A stretch of DNA of 64,000 nucleotides. Source: Microbacterium proteolyticum. GTDB lineage: Bacteria; Actinomycetota; Actinomycetes; Actinomycetales; Microbacteriaceae. Shown in pieces: positions 25,931 through 34,118 of the stretch. The translations under genes and the position numbers were made by a program. Within the stretch, counting starts at the first letter, position 1, and each line of letters opens with the position of its first letter. The notes beneath the pieces were generated by a model, which saw only the letters and a list, made by a program, of their open reading frames with translations, was not told the origin of the DNA and searched no databases. The stretch covers positions 3,534,001 through 3,598,000 of the forward strand of contig NZ_JAUSZZ010000001.1 in the NCBI RefSeq assembly GCF_030818075.1, in the 5' to 3' direction.

Positions 25931-27595
25931 ATGACGACGACGTCACCCACGAAGAAGCCGGGAGGAGCGCGGATCGCCGTACAGCGGTTCGGCACGTTCC
26001 TCTCGGGCATGATCATGCCGAACATCGCGGCATTCATCGCCTGGGGCTTCATCACCATGCTCTTCATCCCCGCCGGATTCTTCGGCGCCGACAGCCCCTT
26101 CGGCTGGCACTGGGCACCGGTCGCCGAGATCATCGGTGGCGGCGGTGACGCCGCCGCCATCGGATGGCCGGGAGCTGCGACCGCGCTGACCGCGAACGCG
26201 GACGGCGGAACCTACCAGGGCTACGTCGGCCTGGTCAGCGTCATGATCACCTATCTGCTGCCGCTGCTCATCGCCAACACTGGTGGACGCATCGTGTACG
26301 GCGCCCGCGGTGGCGTCGTGGCGACCATCGCCGTCATGGGCGTCATCGTCGGCACGAACATCCCCATGTTCCTCGGCGCGATGATCATGGGCCCGCTCGC
26401 GGCGTGGATCACCAAGCAGATGGACAAGCTGTGGGACGGCAAGATCCGCCCCGGCTTCGAGATGCTCGTGAACAACTTCTCCGCCGGCATCCTGGGCATG
26501 ATCCTCGCGATCGTCGGCTTCTTCGCCTTCGGCCCAGTCTTCCTCGGCATCAGCGCGGTGCTCGGCAGCATCGTGGCGTTCCTCGTGCAGTTCAACCTGC
26601 TGCCGGTGCTGTCGATCATCGTCGAGCCCGCCAAGGTGCTGTTCCTCAACAACGCCATCAACCACGGCGTGTTCACCCCGCTCGGCATCGAGCAGGCCGC
26701 CGACACGGGCAAGTCGATCCTGTTCCTCATCGAGGCCAACCCCGGCCCCGGCCTGGGGCTCCTCCTCGCCTTCACCTTCTTCGGTGTCGGCGCGGCGAAG
26801 GCCTCGGCGCCCGGCGCCATCGTCATCCAGTTCCTCGGTGGCATCCACGAGATCTACTTCCCCTACGCGCTCGCCAAGCCCGCGACGATCCTCGCGCTCA
26901 TCGCGGGTGGCGCCTCCGGCGTCGCGACCAACATGATCTTCGGCGGTGGCCTGGTCTTCCCGGCGGCCCCCGGCAGCATCATCGCGGTCACGGCTGCGGC
27001 GGCCGGCGGCGGTGTCGCCAACGTGCTGGTGGTCTACCTCTCGGTGATCGTCGCGGCCGTGGTGACCTTCCTCATCGCCGGCATCATCCTCCGCGCCTCG
27101 CGCAAGCGCGACGCCGAGGCCGAGGGCGACAGCTTCGCCGCGGCCATCGACCAGACCGCGGCGAACAAGGGCAAGGAGTCGTCGGCGCTCGGCGCGCTCC
27201 GCACCCGCGCGGCCGGCACCACCGGCTCCGGCACGACCGAGTCGGCCGACCGCGACGTCGAGGGCGCCCTGGGCGGCCTCGAGGGCGGGGTCGCCACAAA
27301 GCAGCTGAACACCATCGTGTTCGCCTGCGACGCCGGCATGGGCTCTTCGGCGATGGGCGCGAGCGTCCTGCGGAACAAGATCAAGAAGGCCGGTATCGAC
27401 GGGGTGACGGTCACCAACCAGGCCATCGCCAACCTCGATGGCTCGGCCGACCTGGTCATCACGCAGAACCAGCTCACCGACCGCGCCAAGGCGCAGTCGC
27501 CCGGCTCCGTCCACGTGTCCGTGGACAACTTCATGAACTCGCCGAAGTACGACGAGGTCGTGGAGATGGTCCGCTCGCAGCACGCGGCGAAGTAA
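25931..27595 (+). CDS. mtlA: Mannitol-specific PTS EIIBC component
   Basis: A 554-residue mannitol permease. The EIIC domain (about residues 1-395) has about eight to ten hydrophobic segments and the substrate-region motif GGIHEIYFPYAL. A charged linker of about 60 residues leads to the EIIB domain, whose phosphocysteine is in FACDAGMGSSAMG (about 466). The EIIA domain is separate (MtlF, next gene). AAGGAGACACAGCA precedes ATG 25931. It imports and phosphorylates mannitol to mannitol-1-phosphate. Confidence 0.94.
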   Translation: MTTTSPTKKPGGARIAVQRFGTFLSGMIMPNIAAFIAWGFITMLFIPAGFFGADSPFGWHWAPVAEIIGGGGDAAAIGWPGAATALTANADGGTYQGYVGLVSVMITYLLPLLIANTGGRIVYGARGGVVATIAVMGVIVGTNIPMFLGAMIMGPLAAWITKQMDKLWDGKIRPGFEMLVNNFSAGILGMILAIVGFFAFGPVFLGISAVLGSIVAFLVQFNLLPVLSIIVEPAKVLFLNNAINHGVFTPLGIEQAADTGKSILFLIEANPGPGLGLLLAFTFFGVGAAKASAPGAIVIQFLGGIHEIYFPYALAKPATILALIAGGASGVATNMIFGGGLVFPAAPGSIIAVTAAAAGGGVANVLVVYLSVIVAAVVTFLIAGIILRASRKRDAEAEGDSFAAAIDQTAANKGKESSALGALRTRAAGTTGSGTTESADRDVEGALGGLEGGVATKQLNTIVFACDAGMGSSAMGASVLRNKIKKAGIDGVTVTNQAIANLDGSADLVITQNQLTDRAKAQSPGSVHVSVDNFMNSPKYDEVVEMVRSQHAAK

Positions 27596-27596
27596 T

Positions 27597-27639
27597 CCCC
27601 TGGCACGCCAGGGGCCGGTGCGTCAGCCCGGCCCCTGGC
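27597..27639 (+). promoter_or_regulatory. Overlapping alternative hairpins between mtlA and mtlF
   Basis: A small hairpin, CCCCTGG (27597-27603) with CCAGGGG (27608-27614), is mutually exclusive with a perfect 12-bp stem, GCCAGGGGCCGG (27607-27618) with CCGGCCCCTGGC (27628-27639). It lies right after the mtlA stop and has no T-tract, so it may stabilise or attenuate the mRNA between the two genes. Confidence 0.65.
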
Positions 27640-27699
27640 GTCTTCCGGTCCGGCCCGTGCTTTGCGAGGCTGGACAGCACGACGAGAAAGGCGAGAACC

Positions 27700-28137
27700 A
27701 TGTCAGACGTGCTCCGCATCGAATCCGTCCGCATCCACCCCGGGAGCGCCACCCGTGAGGAGGCGATGAAAGAGGCCGCCGACCTGCTGCAGGCCGCGGG
27801 ATCGGTCACCGCCGACTACTTCGCCGCCATGCAGCAGCGCGAAGAGACCGTGTCGACCTACATGGGCAACGAGCTCGCGATCCCCCATGGCACCAACGAG
27901 ACCAAGCAGGCCATCCTCGCCTCGGGCCTGAGCGTCGTTCGCTACGACGGCGGCGTCGACTGGGGCGGAGAGCCCGTCACCTTCGTCGTCGGCATCGCCG
28001 GCAAGGGCGACGAGCACCTCGAGATCCTGTCGCAGATCGCCATCCTCTTCTCGGAGGAGGACGACGTCACGCGCCTGAAGGCCGCCTCCTCCCCCGAGGA
28101 GCTGTTCGAGGCCCTGTCCGGGTCCGTCAACGCATGA
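27700..28137 (+). CDS. mtlF: Mannitol-specific PTS EIIA component
   Basis: A 145-residue EIIA of the mannitol/fructose class, accepting phosphate from HPr on the histidine in ELAIPHGTNE (about residue 64) and passing it to the MtlA EIIB cysteine. GAGAAAGGCGAGAACC precedes ATG 27700. It overlaps mtlD by four bases (ATGA). Confidence 0.93.
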   Translation: MSDVLRIESVRIHPGSATREEAMKEAADLLQAAGSVTADYFAAMQQREETVSTYMGNELAIPHGTNETKQAILASGLSVVRYDGGVDWGGEPVTFVVGIAGKGDEHLEILSQIAILFSEEDDVTRLKAASSPEELFEALSGSVNA

Positions 28138-29285
28138 AGGCCGTCCACTTCGGCGCCGGCAACATCGGTCGGGGCTTCGTCGGACTGCTGCTGCACGAGG
28201 GCGGGTACGACCTCGTCTTCTCCGACGTCTCGGCGGCCCTGGTCGCCGCGATCAACGCGGCGTCGTCGTACACCGTCCACGAAGTGGGCGAGGGCGGCGT
28301 CGACAAGGAGGTCACGGGCTTCCGTGCGATCGACAGCTCGGTGGATGCCGAGGCCCTCGTCGACGAGATCGCCACGGCCGACGTGGTCACGACCGCCGTC
28401 GGCCCCACGATCCTGAAGTTCGTCGCGCCGCACATCGTCGCCGGTCTGGCACTTCGCGACCCCTCGCTCGCGCCCGTGCAGATCATGGCGTGCGAGAACG
28501 CGATCGGGGCGACCGATCAGCTGCGCGAGCACGTGATCGAGCTGGCCGGCGAATCGTGGGACGCCCTGGCATCCCGCGCCGTCTTCGCCAACACCGCGGT
28601 CGACCGCATCGTCCCCGCCCAGGCGCAGGGCGGCGTCGACGTGACCGTCGAGCCGTTCTACGAGTGGGCGATCGAACGCGCGCCCTTCGGCGACACCCCG
28701 CCGCACATCCCCGGTGCGCACTTCGTGGACGATCTCGAGCCGTACATCGAGCGCAAGCTCTTCACGGTGAACACCGGCCATGCCACCACCGCGTACTTCG
28801 GTGCCCAGGCCGGCGTCGAGCGCATCTCCGACGCCCTCGCCGACCCGGCGATCGCGGCGAAGGTCGAAGCGACGCTCGAGGAGACCAGCGCCCTGCTCGT
28901 GCAGAAGCACGAGCTCGACGCCGACGTGCAGGGCGAGTACCGCGCGACGATCTTGCGCCGTTTCCGAAACGCCGCCCTGCCCGACACCGTGTGGCGCGTC
29001 GGCCGGCAGCCGCTGCGCAAGCTCTCGCGACACGAGCGCTTCGTCGGCCCGGCGGCGGAGGCCGTCGAGCGGGGTCTGTCCGTCGACGCGCTCGTTTCCG
29101 CCATGGCGGCGGCGCTGGAGTTCTCGGACGCCGAGGACGCCCAGGCCGTCGAGCTGCAGCGACTGCTGCGCGAGCTCGACGCCGACGCGTTCACGGCAGA
29201 GGTGACGGGACTCGGTCCCGAGCACCCGCTGTACGGCCGGATCGTGGAGATCGTCGCAACCCGGCAGGCGGCTCTGGCCGCCTGA
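28134..29285 (+). CDS. mtlD: Mannitol-1-phosphate 5-dehydrogenase
   Basis: A 383-residue NAD-dependent enzyme oxidising mannitol-1-phosphate to fructose-6-phosphate. It opens MKAVHFGAGNIGRGFVG, the NAD-binding loop of the family, and has the substrate-site region RKLFTVNTGHATTAYFG (about residues 208-224), in which the family's conserved lysine and histidine are present. It is the last gene of the operon and is followed by a strong hairpin. Confidence 0.95.
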   Translation: MKAVHFGAGNIGRGFVGLLLHEGGYDLVFSDVSAALVAAINAASSYTVHEVGEGGVDKEVTGFRAIDSSVDAEALVDEIATADVVTTAVGPTILKFVAPHIVAGLALRDPSLAPVQIMACENAIGATDQLREHVIELAGESWDALASRAVFANTAVDRIVPAQAQGGVDVTVEPFYEWAIERAPFGDTPPHIPGAHFVDDLEPYIERKLFTVNTGHATTAYFGAQAGVERISDALADPAIAAKVEATLEETSALLVQKHELDADVQGEYRATILRRFRNAALPDTVWRVGRQPLRKLSRHERFVGPAAEAVERGLSVDALVSAMAAALEFSDAEDAQAVELQRLLRELDADAFTAEVTGLGPEHPLYGRIVEIVATRQAALAA

Positions 29286-29303
29286 GCGCTGCGCCGACGG
29301 CAC

Positions 29304-29338
29304 ACGCCGCCGCGACGCTTCGTGCATCGCGGCGGCGT
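29304..29338 (+). terminator. Terminator of the mannitol operon
   Basis: A perfect 12-bp stem, ACGCCGCCGCGA (29304-29315) with TCGCGGCGGCGT (29327-29338), then TCGCGTT. Confidence 0.75.
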
Positions 29339-29400
29339 TCGCGTTCACCGCGCGACACGGGTGGAGGGCCATCCGGGGCGGAGCGTCCGGCGGACGGCGT

Positions 29401-29406
29401 TACGCT
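29401..29406 (+). promoter_or_regulatory. Putative -10 element of the hydrolase gene
   Basis: TACGCT ends six bases before GTG 29413. Confidence 0.45.
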
Positions 29407-29412
29407 CGAGAG

Positions 29413-30192
29413 GTGGCCCCTCGCGACATCCCCGCCGACAGCGCCTCCCCGCAACGGCGACGCCGCCGTCGCTGGCTGAGATGGACGCTCGGCGGCCTCG
29501 GCGCCCTGGTCGTTGTGCTGATCGCCGGCATCCTGATCTACACGCAGGTGGGCGTGATGGGGGCCGAGCCCGGTCCGCTCGCCGAGGCCGAGCAGAACCC
29601 CGGTCTGACGATCACCGACGGCGGAGCGGGCCTCGTCCTCTCCCCCACGGCCGGCGCGACCGGTCAGGGGCTGGTCTTCATCCCGGGCGCGAAGGTCGAG
29701 GCCGAGGGCTACATCGCGACCCTCGCCGACACCGTCGTCGACGACGGCGTCACCGTCGTCATCACGCGCCCGTGGCTCAACCTGGCGTTCTTCGATCCGC
29801 GCCCGCTGTCGACCTTCACCGACCTCGCCCCCGATGTCACGACCTGGGCCGTCGGCGGTCATTCCCTCGGCGGCGTCCGCGCGTGCCAGCTGGCGACGGA
29901 TGCCGCTGCGCTCGTGTTGTTCGCCTCGTACTGCGCCAACGACCTCTCGGCATCCGGTCTGCCCGTGCTGAGCCTGTCGGGTTCGGAGGACGGGCTGTCG
30001 ACGCCGCAGAAGATCGCGGATGCCAAGGACGAGCTGCCCGCGGACGCGACCTTCGTCGAGATCCCCGGCGCCTCGCACGCCTCGTTCGGCGCCTACGGCC
30101 CCCAGCCCGGCGACGGCACCCCCACTGCGGACCCCGCCGAAGTGGACCGCGCCATCGCCGAGGAGCTGGCCGGCTTCCTGCCGCGGCCGTAA
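29413..30192 (+). CDS. Membrane-anchored alpha/beta hydrolase
   Basis: A 259-residue protein with an arginine-rich N terminus, one membrane segment (about residues 24-45) and an extracytoplasmic alpha/beta hydrolase domain. The nucleophile elbow is GGHSLGG (about 149-155), the acid is probably in LSGSEDGLS (about 195) and the histidine in PGASHASFG (about 222). The substrate is unknown; such proteins are common next to the cell envelope in actinobacteria. GTG start chosen by the -10 spacing. Confidence 0.8.
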   Translation: MAPRDIPADSASPQRRRRRRWLRWTLGGLGALVVVLIAGILIYTQVGVMGAEPGPLAEAEQNPGLTITDGGAGLVLSPTAGATGQGLVFIPGAKVEAEGYIATLADTVVDDGVTVVITRPWLNLAFFDPRPLSTFTDLAPDVTTWAVGGHSLGGVRACQLATDAAALVLFASYCANDLSASGLPVLSLSGSEDGLSTPQKIADAKDELPADATFVEIPGASHASFGAYGPQPGDGTPTADPAEVDRAIAEELAGFLPRP

Positions 30193-30267
30193 CGCGACCC
30201 TCGCCCGAGGGCCTCGGGTGGGTCGGCTCCGGGCCTGCCCGCGAGGCGGCGGTAGCGACCGGGCGAC

Positions 30268-30622
30268 GTGCCGAACTCCGGAGAAATGCCCGGCTCGCAT
30301 CGAGACCGCGGCGTTATGCGGCGCTGACGCCTCATTCCTCCGGAGTTGCGCACGCCGCGACGCCGAGCGACATCGTCGTGCCGAGCGGGGCGGACGGGCA
30401 GCCGCCGCGGGCCCGGACAGTGGCCGCCGCATCGCCCGCCCTCAGGCTGCAGCGCCGGGACACGGAGCTCAACGCCTCGCGTGCCGAACTCCGGAGAAAT
30501 CACCGGCTCGCATCGAGACCGCGGCGATATGCGGCGCTGGTGCCCTGTTCCTCCGGAGTTGCGCACGCGGTGACGCCGGGCGACATGAGGGGCAGGCGCC
30601 GCGGAATCTCCGGAGTTCGGAC
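30268..30622. repeat. Family D palindromes, upstream cluster
   Basis: Full units at 30268-30353 and 30481-30566 (each 86 bp), plus a right half at 30603-30622. Arms are GTGCCGAACTCCGGAG and CTCCGGAGTTGCGCAC. The left arm is followed by AAAT, forming AGAAAT. Both full units share an inner segment with GGCTCGCATCGAGACC. Confidence 0.92.
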
Positions 30623-30768
30623 CGGTCACACCGTGCGCCAGCGCGCCGCGGGGGCGGGGGTGCCGCGGGGCTCGACGGCGCCGAGACGACAAGCGCCACC
30701 CGGACGAGATATCCACAGTCTCGCCTCGCGCACCCTGCACAGGGGCCCGAGTGCGGCACCGTGAGTCG

Positions 30769-31710
30769 ATGGCATCTCTGGCTCCTGCTTCCGACGGCCC
30801 CCTCATCGTGTGGACCACCGCGACGCTGCGAGAGGCGGGGATGACTCGCCGAGCGATCGGCGCGGCGGTCGAAAGCGGGGCGCTCCACCGTGTCCGACGC
30901 GGTCGATACCTCGCGGGCCAATCCCACCCCGACGTCATCGCCGCCGCCCGCTGCGGCGGTCGACTCGACTGCGTCAGCCTCGTGAGCCTGGTCGGCGTCT
31001 TCGTGCACCGGCGAGCGGGGCTGCACGTCCAGCAGGAGGAAGGAGCGAGCCGCCGCCCTGCTGCGCCGCCCGACGTGCGCTACCACTGGCGTTCGTCGAC
31101 GGCGCCTCCCGACAGTGCCGTGACCGCCCTGATCGAGGCGCTCGCTCAGTCCGTTCGGTGTCAGGCACCGCGGTCTGCGGTTGCGACGCTCGACAGCGCG
31201 TGGCACCTCGGCTTCGTCGATGAGGACGGTCTCGGTCAAATCTTCGCGCGACTTCCGCGCCGCTATCAGGTGCTCCGCGGGCTCCTCGAGGGACGCAGCG
31301 AATCCGGGCCCGAGTCGCTCGTGCGTCTGCTCCTACGGACCTTGGGGTGCCACGTCGACGTGCAGGTGCGAATCGATGGCGTGGGACGGGTGGACTTCCT
31401 GGTTGATGGCTGGCTGATCGTGGAGTGTGACAGCGAACGGTTCCACGGCGACTGGCAGTCGCACAAACGCGACCGTCGACGGGACTCCGCGGCCCTCGAG
31501 CGCGGCTTCTGCACGGTGAGGTTGCTCGCGGAGGACATCCTCTACCGCCCCGACGCCGTCCGCGCGTCTCTCGAGCGCATCCTCGGTCGTGGGCGGCGTG
31601 CCGAACTCCGGAGAAGTCAGGCTGACGCGCGGCGAGCGCGGCGCGCACGGGCGCAGTCGGCCCTCTTCTCCGGAGTTCGGCCCACGAGCGTTGGCCGGCA
31701 CAAAGCGTGA
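30769..31710 (+). CDS. AbiEi-like HTH plus DUF559 (Vsr-like) nuclease-domain protein
   Basis: A 313-residue protein (GTG 30751 would add six residues; ATG 30769 has CACCGT six bases upstream). The N-terminal winged helix reads REAGMTRRAIGAAVESGALH then RVRRGRYL, as in AbiEi-type antitoxin domains. The C-terminal DUF559 domain has GPESLVRLLLRTLG, GVGRVDFLVDGWLIVECDSE (candidate Asp and Glu/Asp catalytic residues), the FHGDWQ segment and KRDRRRDSAALERGF, similar to the Vsr endonuclease fold. The last 40 or so codons are a translated family D repeat. No AbiEii toxin partner is present. It is paralogous in layout to the frameshifted gene at 17871-18828 and, like it, lies inside palindromes. The function is unknown; DNA nicking is inference. 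Confidence 0.75.
   Translation: MASLAPASDGPLIVWTTATLREAGMTRRAIGAAVESGALHRVRRGRYLAGQSHPDVIAAARCGGRLDCVSLVSLVGVFVHRRAGLHVQQEEGASRRPAAPPDVRYHWRSSTAPPDSAVTALIEALAQSVRCQAPRSAVATLDSAWHLGFVDEDGLGQIFARLPRRYQVLRGLLEGRSESGPESLVRLLLRTLGCHVDVQVRIDGVGRVDFLVDGWLIVECDSERFHGDWQSHKRDRRRDSAALERGFCTVRLLAEDILYRPDAVRASLERILGRGRRAELRRSQADARRARRARAQSALFSGVRPTSVGRHKA
31598..31685. repeat. Family D palindrome, downstream copy overlapping a gene end
   Basis: GTGCCGAACTCCGGAGAAG (31598-31616) pairs with CTTCTCCGGAGTTCGG and CCCAC (to 31685), with a different inner segment from the upstream copies. It is inside the 3' end of the preceding open frame. Confidence 0.9.
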
Positions 31711-31784
31711 GGCCCCGCCGCCGGGAGCTCGGCCCACGAGCGCCGGCCCGCGCAGAGCGTGAGGCCCCGCCGCCGGGGCTCGGT
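31681..31784. repeat. Two tandem 52-bp direct repeats
   Basis: Copies begin with CCCACGAGCG at 31681 and 31733 and share GCGTGAGGCCCCGCCGCCGG; a decayed third copy follows. Confidence 0.85.
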
Positions 31785-31828
31785 CCGCGGGAGCTGCCGC
31801 GGCCGTGAGGCCCCACCCCCACACCCGC

Positions 31829-31872
31829 GCGTCCAGGACACGCCGCTGTCGGCGGCGGCGTGTCCTGGACGC
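31829..31872. terminator. Long perfect hairpin between convergent genes
   Basis: An 18-bp perfect stem, GCGTCCAGGACACGCCGC (31829-31846) with its complement at 31855-31872, and an 8-base loop. It lies between the nuclease-like gene and tctA and probably terminates both. Confidence 0.75.
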
Positions 31873-31892
31873 TCAACGGTGAGACGCGCGAG

Positions 31893-33554
31893 TCACTCGC
31901 GCGGCGGCTCCCCACGTGCGGCGCGGGCCTTCTCGGCGGCGAGCTCGGCGCGAATGGTCTCGGTGCGCACGTCGGTGGGTCGCTCGCCCGGCTCCCACAG
32001 ACGGTCGACGCCCGCCTGCGGGTGACCCTCGGTCGCGGCGAGCGACGCCTCGAGCGCCCGCTCGTAGCGGCTCTGGCGGCGCTTGAGCCACAGCCCCACC
32101 ACGAGGAACACCGCCAGCACCACGTACGCCGACGCGGCGAACGGGTGCAGCACGAGGTCGGCGACGTTGCCCTGGCTCAGCTGCAGGGCCTTGCGCAGCT
32201 GCTGCTCCCCCATCGGCCCCAGGATGAGTCCGACGATGAGCGGTGCGATCGGGAAGCCGAACCGGCGCATGAAGTATCCCAGTGCCCCGACGATCAGCAG
32301 GATGACGATGTCGAGCGTCGAGAAGCTCACCGCGTAAGCACCGAGCACCGCGAAGGTGAGGATGCCGGCGTACAGGTACGGCCGCGGGATCTGCAGCACC
32401 TTCACCCACAGCCCCGCCAGCGGCAGGTTGAGCACGATGAGCAGCACGTTGCCGATGTACAGGCTCGCGATCAGCGCCCACACCAGGTCGCCCTGGTTCT
32501 GGAAGAGCTGGGGTCCGGGCTGGATGCCGTACGACTGGAAGGCCGTGATGATGATGGCCGCGGTGGCCGTCGTCGGAAGACCGAGGGTCAGAAGCGGCAC
32601 GAGCACGCCCGCCGCCGCGGCGTTGTTCGCCGCCTCGGGTCCGGCGACGCCTTCGATCGCGCCGCGACCGAACTGCTCCTTGTTCTTCGACAGCTTCTTC
32701 TCGCTGGCGTAGGAGAGGAAGGTCGCCACGTCCGCACCGCCGGCGGGGATCGTGCCGATGGGGAAGCCGATGAAGGTGCCGCGCAGCCAGGGCTTCCAGG
32801 AACGACGCCAGTCCTCGCGCGTCATCCAGTTGCGCCAGCCGCGCGTGACCGGGATGACCGGGATCGGCCCGTGCCGCAAACGAGCCGCGACGTACAGCGT
32901 CTCGCCCACGGCGAAGAGACCGACGGCAACGAGCACGACGCTCACCCCGTCCGACAGCGCGAGCACGCCCATCGTGTACCGCGCCTGGCCGGTGGTCGCC
33001 TCGGTGCCGATCAGCCCGACGAGCAGGCCGATGCCGAGGGAGGCGAGGCCCCGCGCCGGCGACGAACCGAGCAGCGCGCCCACGGTGATGAAGGCGACGA
33101 CGATCAGGGCGACGAAATCCGCGGGTGACAGATTCACCGCGAAGCGTGCCAGCAGCGGTGCGAACAGCGTCAGCAGCGCGGTGGCGATGGTTCCCGCGAC
33201 AAACGATCCGATCGCCGCCGTCGCGAGGGCCGCGGCCCCGCGCCCGAGCTTGGCCATCTTGTTGCCCTCGATGGCAGTGATGACGGATGCCGACTCACCC
33301 GGCGTGTTCAACAGGATGCTGGTGGTCGAGCCGCCGTACATCCCGCCGTAGTAGATGCCCGCAAAGGTGATGATGGCCGCCGTCGGCGACAGCGAGTACG
33401 TCAGAGGCAGCAGGAGCGCCACGGTCATGGCGGGGCCGATGCCCGGCAGCACCCCGACCGCGGTTCCGATGATCACGCCGAGCAGCGCGAACAGCAGGTA
33501 CTCCGGCTGCAGCGCGGTGGCGAAGCCCTCCATGAGGGAGTTCACTGAATCCAT
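31893..33554 (-). CDS. tctA: Tripartite tricarboxylate transporter large permease TctA
   Basis: A 553-residue membrane protein with about eleven to twelve hydrophobic segments, the large subunit of a solute-binding-protein-dependent secondary transporter. Family motifs include [17 protein letters not shown] near residue 38, [23 protein letters not shown] without its end near 66 and [19 protein letters not shown] near 262, plus [15 protein letters not shown]. The charged C-terminal tail is about 60 residues. It is third in the tctC-tctB-tctA operon. Confidence 0.93.
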   Translation of the reverse strand: MDSVNSLMEGFATALQPEYLLFALLGVIIGTAVGVLPGIGPAMTVALLLPLTYSLSPTAAIITFAGIYYGGMYGGSTTSILLNTPGESASVITAIEGNKMAKLGRGAAALATAAIGSFVAGTIATALLTLFAPLLARFAVNLSPADFVALIVVAFITVGALLGSSPARGLASLGIGLLVGLIGTEATTGQARYTMGVLALSDGVSVVLVAVGLFAVGETLYVAARLRHGPIPVIPVTRGWRNWMTREDWRRSWKPWLRGTFIGFPIGTIPAGGADVATFLSYASEKKLSKNKEQFGRGAIEGVAGPEAANNAAAAGVLVPLLTLGLPTTATAAIIITAFQSYGIQPGPQLFQNQGDLVWALIASLYIGNVLLIVLNLPLAGLWVKVLQIPRPYLYAGILTFAVLGAYAVSFSTLDIVILLIVGALGYFMRRFGFPIAPLIVGLILGPMGEQQLRKALQLSQGNVADLVLHPFAASAYVVLAVFLVVGLWLKRRQSRYERALEASLAATEGHPQAGVDRLWEPGERPTDVRTETIRAELAAEKARAARGEPPRE

Positions 33555-33566
33555 GTCGACGGTCTC

Positions 33567-34118
33567 CTAGCCGAACAGGGGTCCGGGGCCGTACCACCAG
33601 TCGAAGGCGGCCCCGCGGGGAAGGAAGAGGCCCAGGCCCTCACCGAAGAGGAGCTGGGTGCCGATGCCGATGCCGAGCCCGACCAGGAACGCCACCCAGG
33701 GGCGCTTCGCGCCGAGCGTCCACGCGACCCCGCCGAACAGGAGGGCGGCGACCATCCACCACCCGAGCAGTTCGAGCAGCAGCAGCACGGCGACCAGTAG
33801 TGCGACGAGCTTCAGGATCGTCCACCAGTCGGTCTTGGCATCCGGATCGATGTCCTCGCCCTCTTCGCGCGGCGCCACGCGGCCGCGGAGGGCCGAGACG
33901 ACGAGCGCACCGCCGGAGCCGAGCAGGATGACGGCGACGGCGAAGGGGAACACCTGCGGGCCGATCGCCTGGCCCGCGGGGACGCGGATCGCGAAGGCGC
34001 CGACGAGCGCGAAGACGCCCAGGCCGAAGACGACGCCCGCGAAGATCGCGTTGCCGATGCGGTCGGCCCCCCACCGGGGGCGGGCGGTGTCCGCCCCCGG
34101 TGACGCGGTGGTCGTCAC
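33567..34118 (-). CDS. tctB: Tripartite tricarboxylate transporter small subunit TctB
   Basis: A 183-residue protein with four hydrophobic segments, the small membrane subunit of the transporter. The segments lie at about residues 25-46, 55-73, 95-130 and 137-160. GTG 34118 overlaps the tctC stop by four bases, and tctA follows after 12 bases. Confidence 0.85.
   Translation of the reverse strand: MTTTASPGADTARPRWGADRIGNAIFAGVVFGLGVFALVGAFAIRVPAGQAIGPQVFPFAVAVILLGSGGALVVSALRGRVAPREEGEDIDPDAKTDWWTILKLVALLVAVLLLLELLGWWMVAALLFGGVAWTLGAKRPWVAFLVGLGIGIGTQLLFGEGLGLFLPRGAAFDWWYGPGPLFG

Noticed and set aside
30769..31710. Type IV AbiE toxin-antitoxin pair
   Set aside because: The N-terminal domain resembles the AbiEi antitoxin, but no AbiEii nucleotidyltransferase-like toxin gene lies on either side, and the C-terminal domain is DUF559-like.
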